From contig URAI01000030.1 of the NCBI GenBank assembly GCA_900545725.1, forward strand, positions 1-23,506: a stretch of DNA of 23,506 nt, read 5' to 3'. Made by a program: the position numbers and the translations under genes. Below, in pieces: positions 6,811-14,896 of the stretch; positions within the stretch are counted from its first letter, which is position 1; each line of letters begins with the position of its first letter. Source of the DNA: an uncultured Eubacterium sp. GTDB taxonomy: Bacteria > Bacillota > Clostridia > Lachnospirales > Lachnospiraceae. Below the pieces are notes generated by a model. It saw only the letters and a program-made list of their open reading frames with translations. It searched no databases and was not told the origin of the DNA.

Positions 6811-8532
6811 ATGAATGGATTAGTAATTGTATTAATCGGTATCGTAGCATTGTCAGCAGGATATATATTCTATGGACGCTGGCTTGCTAATAAGTGGGGT
6901 CTTGATCCTAAGGCTAAGACACCTGCATTTACACATGAAGATGGAGAAGATTATGTTCCATCATCTAAGTTTACAGTATTTTCACATCAGTTCTCATCAA
7001 TAGCAGGTGCAGGTCCTGTAACAGGTCCTATACTTGCATGTGTATTCGGATGGGTTCCGGTTCTTTTATGGTTAATCATTGGGGGCTTGTTCTTCGGAGC
7101 TGTACAGGATTTTGGCGCTTTATATGCTTCTGTTAAGAATGAAGGTAAATCAATGGGTATGATAATTGAGAAGTATATCGGTAAGACAGGCAGAAAGTTA
7201 TTTATGTTATTCTGCTGGTTATTCACACTTCTGGTTATAGCTGCATTTACAGATATGGTTGCAGGTACATTTGTAGGTTTTAAGGCAGATGCTACAACAG
7301 GTGAGACAACTAAAGTATATGCAGATGCAGCAGCAGCAACGATATCAATGTTATTTATCGGTGTTGCAATCATCTTCGGACTTGTTCAGAAATCAGTTGA
7401 AAAGGCCGGCAGGAAGATGAATGAATGGGTTAAGGCGATAGTTGCCATAGGCCTTTTAGTGGTAATGTTTGTAATTGGTATGAATCTTCCGATTTATGCA
7501 ACAAAGACACAGTGGATTATAGTTGTTATGGCTTATCTTTTCTTTGCATCAGTACTTCCAATGTGGTTATTAATGCAGCCTCGTGATTATATGACAACAT
7601 TTATGTTACTTGGTATGATTGGTGGTGCTGTAATAGGTGTAGTTGTAGCTCATCCTGCAATGAAGCTTAATGCATTTAATGGATTTAACGTTGGTGGAAG
7701 CAGTCTCTTCCCAACACTATTTGTTACAATAGCATGTGGTGCTGTATCAGGTTTCCATAGCCTTGTATCATCAGGAACATCATCTAAGACAATCAGTAAT
7801 GAAAAGGATATGCCAATGGTTGGTTATGGTGCAATGGTAGTTGAATCATTACTTGGTATAGTAGCATTAGTAGTAGTTGGTGCAGTAGCAGTAAATGGTA
7901 CTAAGCCGGCAGGAACACCATTTTCAATCTTCTCAACAGGTGTTGCAGGTTTCATTGAAAAGCTTGGCGTACCGGTTGAAGTAGCAACAGTATTTATGAC
8001 AATGTGTGTATCAGCACTTGCACTTACATCACTTGATTCAGTTGCACGTATAGGCAGAATGTCATTTCAGGAATTATTCTATGGCGATTCTACTGACCCG
8101 GCAACAATGTCACCTGTACAGAGAGTATTAACTAACAAATATTTTGCAACAGTAATTACACTGTTCTTCGGTTTCCTTTTAACATTAGGCGGTTACAACA
8201 ATGTATGGCCATTGTTCGGTTCAGCTAACCAGCTTCTTGCAGCACTTGTACTTATTGCACTTGCAGTATTCTTAAAGACAACAGGACGTACAGGCTGGAC
8301 ATTGTATGTACCAATGGTTATGATGCTTGCAGTAACATTTACTGCACTTGTACAGAAGCTGATATCACTTGTATCTAATGTTATAAATGGAAATGCAACA
8401 TTCCTGGTAGATGGACTTCAGCTTATAGTTGCAGTGCTTTTAATGGTACTTGGTGTGCTTGTGGCATTTAGTTGTTTTGCAAAGCTTTTCAAGACAGAAA
8501 AGAAAACACAGAGTGATACAACAGCAGCATAA
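6811..8532 (+). CDS. cstA: CstA-family carbon starvation/pyruvate transporter
   Basis: Polytopic inner-membrane transporter. The family includes E. coli CstA and BtsT, described as pyruvate transporters, with peptide uptake also proposed for CstA. Family blocks are visible: GAGPVTGPILACVFGWVP (about residues 66-83), VQDFGALYASVKNEGKSMG, GAVSGFHSLVSSGTSSKTI and FGSANQLLAALVLIAL. I count roughly 14-16 hydrophobic segments. At 573 residues it is shorter than E. coli CstA (701). An in-frame ATG at 6763 exists, but the resulting 16-residue start is polar and lacks a ribosome binding site. The ATG at 6811 has GGAG 6 bases upstream and begins directly with a membrane segment. Expression is predicted to depend on the isoleucine-type T-box upstream. 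A terminator follows, so it is monocistronic. The substrate is uncertain. Confidence 0.92.
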   Translation: MNGLVIVLIGIVALSAGYIFYGRWLANKWGLDPKAKTPAFTHEDGEDYVPSSKFTVFSHQFSSIAGAGPVTGPILACVFGWVPVLLWLIIGGLFFGAVQDFGALYASVKNEGKSMGMIIEKYIGKTGRKLFMLFCWLFTLLVIAAFTDMVAGTFVGFKADATTGETTKVYADAAAATISMLFIGVAIIFGLVQKSVEKAGRKMNEWVKAIVAIGLLVVMFVIGMNLPIYATKTQWIIVVMAYLFFASVLPMWLLMQPRDYMTTFMLLGMIGGAVIGVVVAHPAMKLNAFNGFNVGGSSLFPTLFVTIACGAVSGFHSLVSSGTSSKTISNEKDMPMVGYGAMVVESLLGIVALVVVGAVAVNGTKPAGTPFSIFSTGVAGFIEKLGVPVEVATVFMTMCVSALALTSLDSVARIGRMSFQELFYGDSTDPATMSPVQRVLTNKYFATVITLFFGFLLTLGGYNNVWPLFGSANQLLAALVLIALAVFLKTTGRTGWTLYVPMVMMLAVTFTALVQKLISLVSNVINGNATFLVDGLQLIVAVLLMVLGVLVAFSCFAKLFKTEKKTQSDTTAA

Positions 8533-8669
8533 TACAGCATATGCACCAATTTATGCAGGCTGTAATGGTTACCTGAGCGGAAAATTATAATCTGGAAAGT
8601 AATTATCAGATAATTATAATAGAGGTAATTATGCCACATTTACACATTTAATTAATATATGATAAAATT

Positions 8670-8716
8670 AATCCGTATATCAGATTGTAGTATAAATCTG
8701 ATGTGCGGATTTTTTA
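8670..8716 (+). terminator. Intrinsic terminator after cstA
   Basis: AATCCG (8670) pairs with CGGATT (8706-8711) and TCAGAT (8680) pairs with ATCTGA (8696-8701), followed by six T (8710-8715). The rest of 8533-8787 shows no gene beyond very short open frames. Confidence 0.85.
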
Positions 8717-8787
8717 GATTATAAATGATAGTAGAAACGATTTATTATTCTATATGTGAGATTTTAATATAATGGAGTGACAGGGAT

Positions 8788-11700
8788 ATGATACAGATAA
8801 AAGCAGATGCTGCAATAAAAGCGGCATTTAATAAGGCAATAAGTGTTATGGGTGCAGATGTTGAGTGGTGTGAGATATTTGTAATTAATAATAACAGTAT
8901 TATACTGCCGGGGAAGAGAAGGTCACTTGTATTCAGTTTTGATAATAGAAAGCTGATTAATACAATCATCGATGTGGATGTAAATGTGGATAGTGCAATT
9001 CTTATGTGTAATAATACGCTGCTTGAAAATGCCTTTAATATTTTATTATATATATTTGGAAAATGGAATCAGATAAAGGGACTTACAGTAGGCCAGAATT
9101 ATAAACAGCTCAAAAGCATTGTTGATAATGTCTTTTCTGAAATCAGAGTCACTTCAGAGATTGCAAAGGATAAATGCAGGTTTTACAAAGACGGAATACA
9201 GATTTTATATGAAGATGTTATACAGCTTATTATTGATAAAATGTTAAATATTAACCGTGATAATTCATCTGATAAAGCAGATGAAGATGTGAGTGGGGAT
9301 GAGGAAGATGCCGTTAAAGACAGAAAGAAAAATCGCAGGAATAAGATGGGATTATGGCATAACATGAAATGGAAGTCAGATGAAAGAAGCTTTAAGTATA
9401 ATGGCATGTCTAAAAAAGAACGTAACAGGAAAAGACTCGGAAGAGGTTTTTATGCATCTGCATATCAGTGTCCTATATGTGGAGGTGTAATGTATATGAC
9501 GGTATATGCAGCAGGCCAGGAGCAGAAAATCGAAACTGATGAGGGTAATGTATATCTTGCAAGGGCATATACCTGTGATGAATGTACCGTATTTTTTACA
9601 CCGCGTCCTGACAGACTGCTGGCAGAGGGAATAATATATAAACTTGATTTTGATGGTGATGAACAGGCGTATAACGATTACATTGATGTTATGGGCAAGG
9701 ATGGACAGAGGGTGTCCAACTGTAATTTCAATGTATATGAACAGGATTATGAAAAGAAGTCACAGGAAGAGATTGACGAGGAAGAAAAGCAGCGTGAAGC
9801 GACAGACAAACGTATGCTCTCAGATGTGTGTGATAATATTAAAGAACATCCTGATGCAGAGATTTTCCAGTTAAATGCAAGAATGGATGCGGACTTTTAT
9901 TCGCAGAATAATGTTAAAAAATATGGCAGCGTAATAGAAAAAGAAACTAAGAGACGTAATCTTTTGGCCGGAGATATAAAGAGATTTTTTAAAGAACATT
10001 TTGAATTGGACAGCCGTAAAAAATATGGCAATAAGAATAAAAATAATAAAAATATTGAAAATAATAAAAATATTGAAAAAATCGGACATGGAAAACATAC
10101 CAAAGAATCAATAGAAGCTGGCAATCCGGAATATAATGACAATCAGAACATTGAAAAAACCGGACATGATAAACAGTCGCAAAAAAAAGATACAGACGAT
10201 AATATATCGGATTTAAACAAGAAGAAAAAGCGTAAAGAGAATAAAGAACATTTAAAGAATATACTGCTTAAGGGTGACGACAGACAGTTTATAATGGATA
10301 CGGCAGTACTGCCGGCAGATGAAATCAGGAATTTCACAAAAGATATACAAGATGATAATGATATTAATGAAGATACAAAGAAAAAGTATATAGAATTGTC
10401 GGATAAGATAATTGATAAAAAGCAGGAAAAGAAGATAGCACAGAAGCTTCTTGAAGTGAAAAGCAGTGATTATAATGCTATGACACATGCATACAGACAG
10501 ATTGAAGAAGAGGATTGTTCTGATAATGTAAAAGAACCATTGTTAAAGAAGCTGTTCTCATGGATAACAGCTAAGAAGAAAGAAGAGCTGGATGAGATTA
10601 TTGAAAGTGTTCCTGAATACCTTACCAGAAAAAAATATAACGAATTAAAGGATAAGATACATGAATATTCTGATATTTTTTTAAAAGACAGAAAGAATAA
10701 TGATATTAAATCCATGGATAATGTATCAGCGGCTGTGAACAATGATAATGCATATCCACATACAAATACATATAAAAATAATGCTGATATAACACAGGAA
10801 TATAAAGACAGGCTTGATAATATGTGGAAAGAGTCACAGATTAAGTGCATTAAGAATATATTAAATAATGCAGATAATTCAATCAGGGATATTTATGATA
10901 TATTATCAGGAGGAGAATTTGATGATGAGTATACCGCTGCTCTGGCCGGACAATATCATGATAAGCTTGTAAAACAGGATACTATTACAATACAACAGCT
11001 ATGTCCTGACCTGGCAGACATGACATTTGATGAGGCTGTGCAGGCATATAACAGGATATCAGAGCAGATACTCCTTCCTGAGCTGAAGACAGAAATACTT
11101 GGTAATATAATAGAGCATCTTGATAATCTTAAAAAAGACGAATGTAGAAGTCTTATTGAAAAGCTTAAAAAAGATATGGAATACGATGATGGTTATATAG
11201 GATTATATATGTATAATATTGGAGATGAAAGTAATGAATATAATAGCCATGGTTATGAACAGGATAAAGAAATAACAAATGTTGGAGATGATGCTGATAT
11301 TTCATCAGATGAAAGTGATAATCCATATCCGGTTGAGAATGCATTGTATACATATGTTGATTTAAGCCGGTTTGAATATCCTATAGCTATATGTGACACT
11401 TCAAGGTTGTCTAATGGTAAAAAAGGCTTCGTGCTGACACCGGATAATATATATTATAGCTGTGGAATGAGCAGTGGTGTTCTTGAAGTAAGGAACATAC
11501 AGGATATTTATACTGATAAGGGATTGTTATCAAAGGGCATATATGTTGATTATGCAGGAAATGGAAAGATTAAAATATCATCAATTCCAAAACAGATGGA
11601 GCAGCCACGTCTACAACATTTTATGGACTGCCTTAGGGAATATATTGAATATCTTAAGGAAAAACCTTTATCAAGAAGCATAGAATATCTGGCGGAGACA

Positions 11701-11796
11701 CAGCGTGACATTATATGCTGTATAAGGTGCGGTTATATATTTGATGCCAATAATGGTAATGTATGTCCGAAATGTGGTAATGTCAATGAAGTTTGA
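8788..11796 (+). CDS. Large zinc-ribbon protein, unknown function (1002 aa)
   Basis: Not recognised as a named gene. Order of parts: an N-terminal globular domain (1-160); a basic/acidic linker; an internal zinc-binding module with C228-x2-C231 and C263-x2-C266 that ends in FFTPRPDRL; a charged region; a low-complexity Asn/Lys segment (about 412-480) with small tandem repeats; a long helical region with loosely repeated GDDRQFIMD/LPADEIRNF-type blocks (about 490-830); a beta-rich segment AICDTSRLSNGKKGFVLT (about 852-935) like bacterial PH-type folds; and a C-terminal zinc ribbon, C978-x2-C981 and C993-x2-C996. No signal peptide or membrane segment is present, so it is probably cytoplasmic. 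The start follows GGAGTGACAGGG. The gene sits alone between a terminator and the next promoter. A scaffold or regulator role is possible but unproven. Confidence 0.85.
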   Translation: MIQIKADAAIKAAFNKAISVMGADVEWCEIFVINNNSIILPGKRRSLVFSFDNRKLINTIIDVDVNVDSAILMCNNTLLENAFNILLYIFGKWNQIKGLTVGQNYKQLKSIVDNVFSEIRVTSEIAKDKCRFYKDGIQILYEDVIQLIIDKMLNINRDNSSDKADEDVSGDEEDAVKDRKKNRRNKMGLWHNMKWKSDERSFKYNGMSKKERNRKRLGRGFYASAYQCPICGGVMYMTVYAAGQEQKIETDEGNVYLARAYTCDECTVFFTPRPDRLLAEGIIYKLDFDGDEQAYNDYIDVMGKDGQRVSNCNFNVYEQDYEKKSQEEIDEEEKQREATDKRMLSDVCDNIKEHPDAEIFQLNARMDADFYSQNNVKKYGSVIEKETKRRNLLAGDIKRFFKEHFELDSRKKYGNKNKNNKNIENNKNIEKIGHGKHTKESIEAGNPEYNDNQNIEKTGHDKQSQKKDTDDNISDLNKKKKRKENKEHLKNILLKGDDRQFIMDTAVLPADEIRNFTKDIQDDNDINEDTKKKYIELSDKIIDKKQEKKIAQKLLEVKSSDYNAMTHAYRQIEEEDCSDNVKEPLLKKLFSWITAKKKEELDEIIESVPEYLTRKKYNELKDKIHEYSDIFLKDRKNNDIKSMDNVSAAVNNDNAYPHTNTYKNNADITQEYKDRLDNMWKESQIKCIKNILNNADNSIRDIYDILSGGEFDDEYTAALAGQYHDKLVKQDTITIQQLCPDLADMTFDEAVQAYNRISEQILLPELKTEILGNIIEHLDNLKKDECRSLIEKLKKDMEYDDGYIGLYMYNIGDESNEYNSHGYEQDKEITNVGDDADISSDESDNPYPVENALYTYVDLSRFEYPIAICDTSRLSNGKKGFVLTPDNIYYSCGMSSGVLEVRNIQDIYTDKGLLSKGIYVDYAGNGKIKISSIPKQMEQPRLQHFMDCLREYIEYLKEKPLSRSIEYLAETQRDIICCIRCGYIFDANNGNVCPKCGNVNEV
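10042..10077 (+). repeat. Two tandem 18-base units inside a gene
   Basis: AATAATAAAAATATTGAA occurs twice in a row, in frame, encoding NNKNIE twice (residues 419-430). A longer imperfect echo, NIEK(I/T)GH(G/D)K, occurs about 26 residues apart. It lies in the low-complexity linker of the zinc-ribbon protein and is a likely site of length variation between strains. Confidence 0.85.
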
Positions 11797-11807
11797 TATG
11801 TAAATAC

Positions 11808-11836
11808 TTGACATTATTTTACAGCGTGTATATCAT
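11808..11836 (+). promoter_or_regulatory. Promoter of the ParB-like/BMP gene
   Basis: TTGACA (11808-11813), a 17-base spacer and TATCAT (11831-11836), giving a start near 11843 and a leader of about 80 bases. It indicates that the downstream gene pair is expressed independently of the zinc-ribbon gene. Confidence 0.75.
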
Positions 11837-11923
11837 AAAACAAAGAGCATTATAAATAGGTAGATATTTTTTAAAATTACCATGGAATAATAATTTGTTG
11901 GCAGAATATAAGGAGGGTCAGGT

Positions 11924-13840
11924 ATGTCAGTACAGGATTATCAGAGTGCATCAAAAATTGGCAAAAAAGAATATCATGCGTGTGTATACAAGGGAAAATA
12001 TCCATATCTTCCGGTTCTTGAAAATCTGGTAGATGAGTCAGATATTGATTCTGAGGTAAGTCTGGGGCAGGATCAGATTCCGCTAAGACTTGTTGTTGGA
12101 ACGTGTAATGTTGGCAGAACAAATGCATTTGCAGATAATTTTATGCCGATACTTGATTGGGGAACAGAATTTGCCGCTAAATGGGCAAGTCTTAGTGACA
12201 GTCAGAAAAATGAAGGAATAAGAGATCCTATTAAAGTGTATGAGTACATGAATAAGTTCTATGTACTGGAAGGCAATAAAAGAGTAAGTGTTCTTAAGTA
12301 TTTTAATGCTGTAACAGTAACGGCAGAAGTAATAAGAAAAGTCCCTAAAAAAAGCGATAATCCGGATATAAAGATTTATTATGAATTCATGGATTTTTAT
12401 AATTGTACGAAGCTGAATGATATATATTTCAGCAAAGAAGGCAGTTTTACGTCACTTATGCAGCTTGCAGGAATTAAAAAAGGCGAGCCGATGGATGAAT
12501 ATGATAAACAGGATCTTGTATCAAGCTTTATAACCTTCAGGAATGCATTTGATGCAAGAGGTGGCGATAAGTTTGATTATCCGGTAGGAGATGCATTTTT
12601 AAGATTTATTCATATTCATGGATATGATTATGTTAAGAAGATGTCACCGTCCGAGATGTCTAAGAATGTTGCAAAGACCTGGGCAGAATTTGAACTGCTT
12701 GGTGAAAACAGCGCTGTTGATTTGAGGATGGATCCAGCCAATGCACCTAAAAAAAATATTTTAAGTTATCTTCTTCCTAAGCCGGGAAGCGGTAACAAAA
12801 AGCTTAAGATTGGTTTTATATATGATAAGACACCACAGGATTCAGAGTGGTGTTATTCACATGAGCTTGGCAGACAATATATAGAGGATACATTTGGTAC
12901 GCAGCTTGAAACCACAAGCATAACTAATGTTGAGCCTGAAAAGGATGATGTTAATGCGATTGAGATGCTTATTAAAGATAATGCTGATATGATTTGTGTA
13001 ACTTCACCTGCAATGATTATGGCAAGTCTTAAAGAGGCTATAGCTCATCCCGATGTCAAGATTCTTAACTGTTCACTTAATACATCACATAAGTATATAA
13101 GGACGTATTATGCAAGAATGTATGAAGCAAAGTTCCTTACGGGTTTAATTGCGGGGGCATTATCAGATAATTCAAAGATTGGTTATGTGGCAGGATATCC
13201 TGTATATGGAGCAATGGCTAATATCAATGCATTTGCTCTGGGGGCTAAGTTTGTCAATCCTAAGGTTAAGATATATGTTGAGTGGTCGTGTGTAAAGGAC
13301 AATGATTACAAGAAGAAGTTTGAAGAGCATGATATACGGATTATATCAGATCAGGATATGATTACGCCGCAGTGTACTTCAAGAAAGTTCGGTCTGTACA
13401 GAGTGGTTAATGATAAGCTTACACAGCATCTTGCAATGCCTGTATGGCATTGGGGCGTGTTTTATGAGAAGCTGATACAGAGTGTAATGAGTGGTTCGTG
13501 GAACAAGGAAGAAGATGAAGATAATGTAAAGGCTCTTAATTACTGGTGGGGACTGTCATCCGGTGTGATTGATGTTATATATTCAGGAAAGCTTCCAACA
13601 GAAACTAAAAGAATAGTCAATGTATTTAAGGATATAATCAGCAAAGGTGAATTTGAGCCATTTAAGGGCGAATTATATGACCAGAATGGTGTTATGAAGA
13701 ATAAAGAGAGTAGTGTAATGACACCGGAGCAGATTATAACCATGAACTGGCTTCTGGAAAATGTTATCGGTGAGATACCAACTATAGATGCCATGTATGA
13801 TGATGCAGAAAATATTATAAAAGCACAGGGCGTTCTGTAA
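11924..13840 (+). CDS. ParB-like domain fused to BMP/Med-type binding protein
   Basis: A 638-residue protein with two parts. Residues about 75-135 resemble a ParB/sulfiredoxin-like domain, with IRDPIKVYEYMNKFYVLEGNKR in two parts: a target strand then EGNKRVSVLK (E116-R120), matching the GxxR box of that fold. From about residue 290, KLKIGFIYDKTPQDSEW, the central HELGRQYIED block and the later sugar-binding-protein fold match BMP/Med-family proteins, which usually bind nucleosides outside the cell as lipoproteins. Here there is no signal peptide or lipobox, so the protein should be cytoplasmic and more likely a sensor than a transport component. No permease or ATPase genes are adjacent. AAGGAGG ends 8 bases before the ATG. 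The metallophosphoesterase downstream, 70 bases away with no terminator between, is probably co-transcribed. NCBI-style annotation would call it a BMP family substrate-binding protein. Confidence 0.85.
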   Translation: MSVQDYQSASKIGKKEYHACVYKGKYPYLPVLENLVDESDIDSEVSLGQDQIPLRLVVGTCNVGRTNAFADNFMPILDWGTEFAAKWASLSDSQKNEGIRDPIKVYEYMNKFYVLEGNKRVSVLKYFNAVTVTAEVIRKVPKKSDNPDIKIYYEFMDFYNCTKLNDIYFSKEGSFTSLMQLAGIKKGEPMDEYDKQDLVSSFITFRNAFDARGGDKFDYPVGDAFLRFIHIHGYDYVKKMSPSEMSKNVAKTWAEFELLGENSAVDLRMDPANAPKKNILSYLLPKPGSGNKKLKIGFIYDKTPQDSEWCYSHELGRQYIEDTFGTQLETTSITNVEPEKDDVNAIEMLIKDNADMICVTSPAMIMASLKEAIAHPDVKILNCSLNTSHKYIRTYYARMYEAKFLTGLIAGALSDNSKIGYVAGYPVYGAMANINAFALGAKFVNPKVKIYVEWSCVKDNDYKKKFEEHDIRIISDQDMITPQCTSRKFGLYRVVNDKLTQHLAMPVWHWGVFYEKLIQSVMSGSWNKEEDEDNVKALNYWWGLSSGVIDVIYSGKLPTETKRIVNVFKDIISKGEFEPFKGELYDQNGVMKNKESSVMTPEQIITMNWLLENVIGEIPTIDAMYDDAENIIKAQGVL

Positions 13841-13910
13841 TTGTAAATGCTGTATTTAACATTTGGACAGTGACTTATGATTAATGAATGACCCGGAAAC
13901 GAGGAAAGTT

Positions 13911-14501
13911 ATGAAAATACTGATACTTGCTGATGTGGAATCAAAGTATCTGTGGGATTATTTTGATAAAGAAAAGCTGGAGGGAATTGATCTTATTTTA
14001 TCAGCGGGAGATTTAAAACCGCAATACCTGTCATTTCTTGCTTCCTTTTCAAAGGTACCTATACTATATATAAGGGGGAATCACGATGACTGTTATGAGA
14101 ATACTCCGCCGGACGGGTGCATATGTATAGAGGATAAGATATATGTGTATCAAGGGGTTAGGATAATGGGACTTGGCGGTTCTGTAAGATATAAAAAAGG
14201 AATAAACCAGTATACACAGATGCAGATGAAGCACAGGGTATCAAGAATGTGGTTCCAGTTAAAGAAGAATAAGGGCATTGATATTCTTCTTACACATTCT
14301 CCGGCATCGGGAATTAATGATGGTGAGGATCATGTACACAAGGGATTTGAAGCGTTTAATTATATACTTGATACATATAAGCCTGAGTATTTTATACATG
14401 GACATGTACATAAGACCTATCAGTCAGAATTTGTCAGGGAAATTAAGTACAATAATACGACTATTATAAATGGTTATGAGTGGTATACAGTTGAAATATA
14501 A
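13911..14501 (+). CDS. Small metallophosphoesterase, 196 aa
   Basis: Calcineurin-like metal-dependent phosphoesterase, cytoplasmic, substrate unknown. Motifs in order: D8 in ILADVES, GDL (G33-D34), GNHDD (G56-D60), LTHSP, and IHGHVH near the C-terminus. These supply most of the two-metal site. The first motif is normally DxH; here it reads D-V-E, so the usual histidine is replaced by glutamate, a change I have seen in a subgroup of Firmicute proteins with the ADVESKYLWDYFD-type start. I chose the ATG at 13911 over 13884 because GAGGAAAG precedes it at 6 bases and the protein then begins with the first beta strand MKILILAD. It probably forms one transcript with the ParB-like/BMP gene. Confidence 0.9.
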   Translation: MKILILADVESKYLWDYFDKEKLEGIDLILSAGDLKPQYLSFLASFSKVPILYIRGNHDDCYENTPPDGCICIEDKIYVYQGVRIMGLGGSVRYKKGINQYTQMQMKHRVSRMWFQLKKNKGIDILLTHSPASGINDGEDHVHKGFEAFNYILDTYKPEYFIHGHVHKTYQSEFVREIKYNNTTIINGYEWYTVEI

Positions 14502-14626
14502 AAATAATTAATAGTAATAATAATGGCTGTAAACATTGATTTTTAATGAAAAAATCAAAAAAATATTTGTAATTTTTGTTAAAAAACCAAATAAAATTAA
14601 GTTATTTATGTATATATATGCGTAAA

Positions 14627-14776
14627 CTGCATAAGAGATACAGATATTTATAACTATGCAGGAACCTGAAGAATGAAAAAAGGTAGTGTTATATAAACAC
14701 AGAGAAGGTCTGATATTTATCAGATACGGTTGTTTATATTGCATTACCTTATTTTATGTTTGTAAAATATGTAATG
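14627..14776 (+). promoter_or_regulatory. Leader/switch candidate with competing hairpins before the OPT gene
   Basis: The 340-base gap 14502-14842 contains no gene. A first stem is CTGCATA/TATGCAG (14627-14661). Next is a nested hairpin: AAGGTAGTG (14680-14688) with CATTACCTT (14742-14750), ATATAAACA (14691-14699) with TGTTTATAT (14731-14739), and TCTGAT/ATCAGA (14709-14724). The CATTAC arm can instead pair with GTAATG (14771-14776), extended by TATTTTA/TAAAATA (14750-14769). The two folds exclude each other. No known riboswitch core was recognised. A weak AT-only stem at 14536-14558 may end the upstream transcript. Confidence 0.45.
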
Positions 14777-14804
14777 TTGATAAAATGTATAAAAATTCTA
14801 TAAT
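14777..14804 (+). promoter_or_regulatory. Promoter candidate of the OPT gene
   Basis: TTGATA (14777-14782), a 16-base spacer and TATAAT (14799-14804). If this is the main promoter, the competing hairpins lie upstream of transcription and act as DNA or belong to another transcript. Confidence 0.5.
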
Positions 14805-14896
14805 ATATGAATAAATATTATAGTATAAAAATAAGTTGATGTATGTGTCTGCATTATGCTAATATAGTAAAGCAAAAATTTTTTTGGAGGTTTCAA

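Noticed and set aside
10042..10077. CRISPR-like repeats
   Set aside because: They are two adjacent 18-base units inside a reading frame with no spacers, a coding low-complexity repeat.
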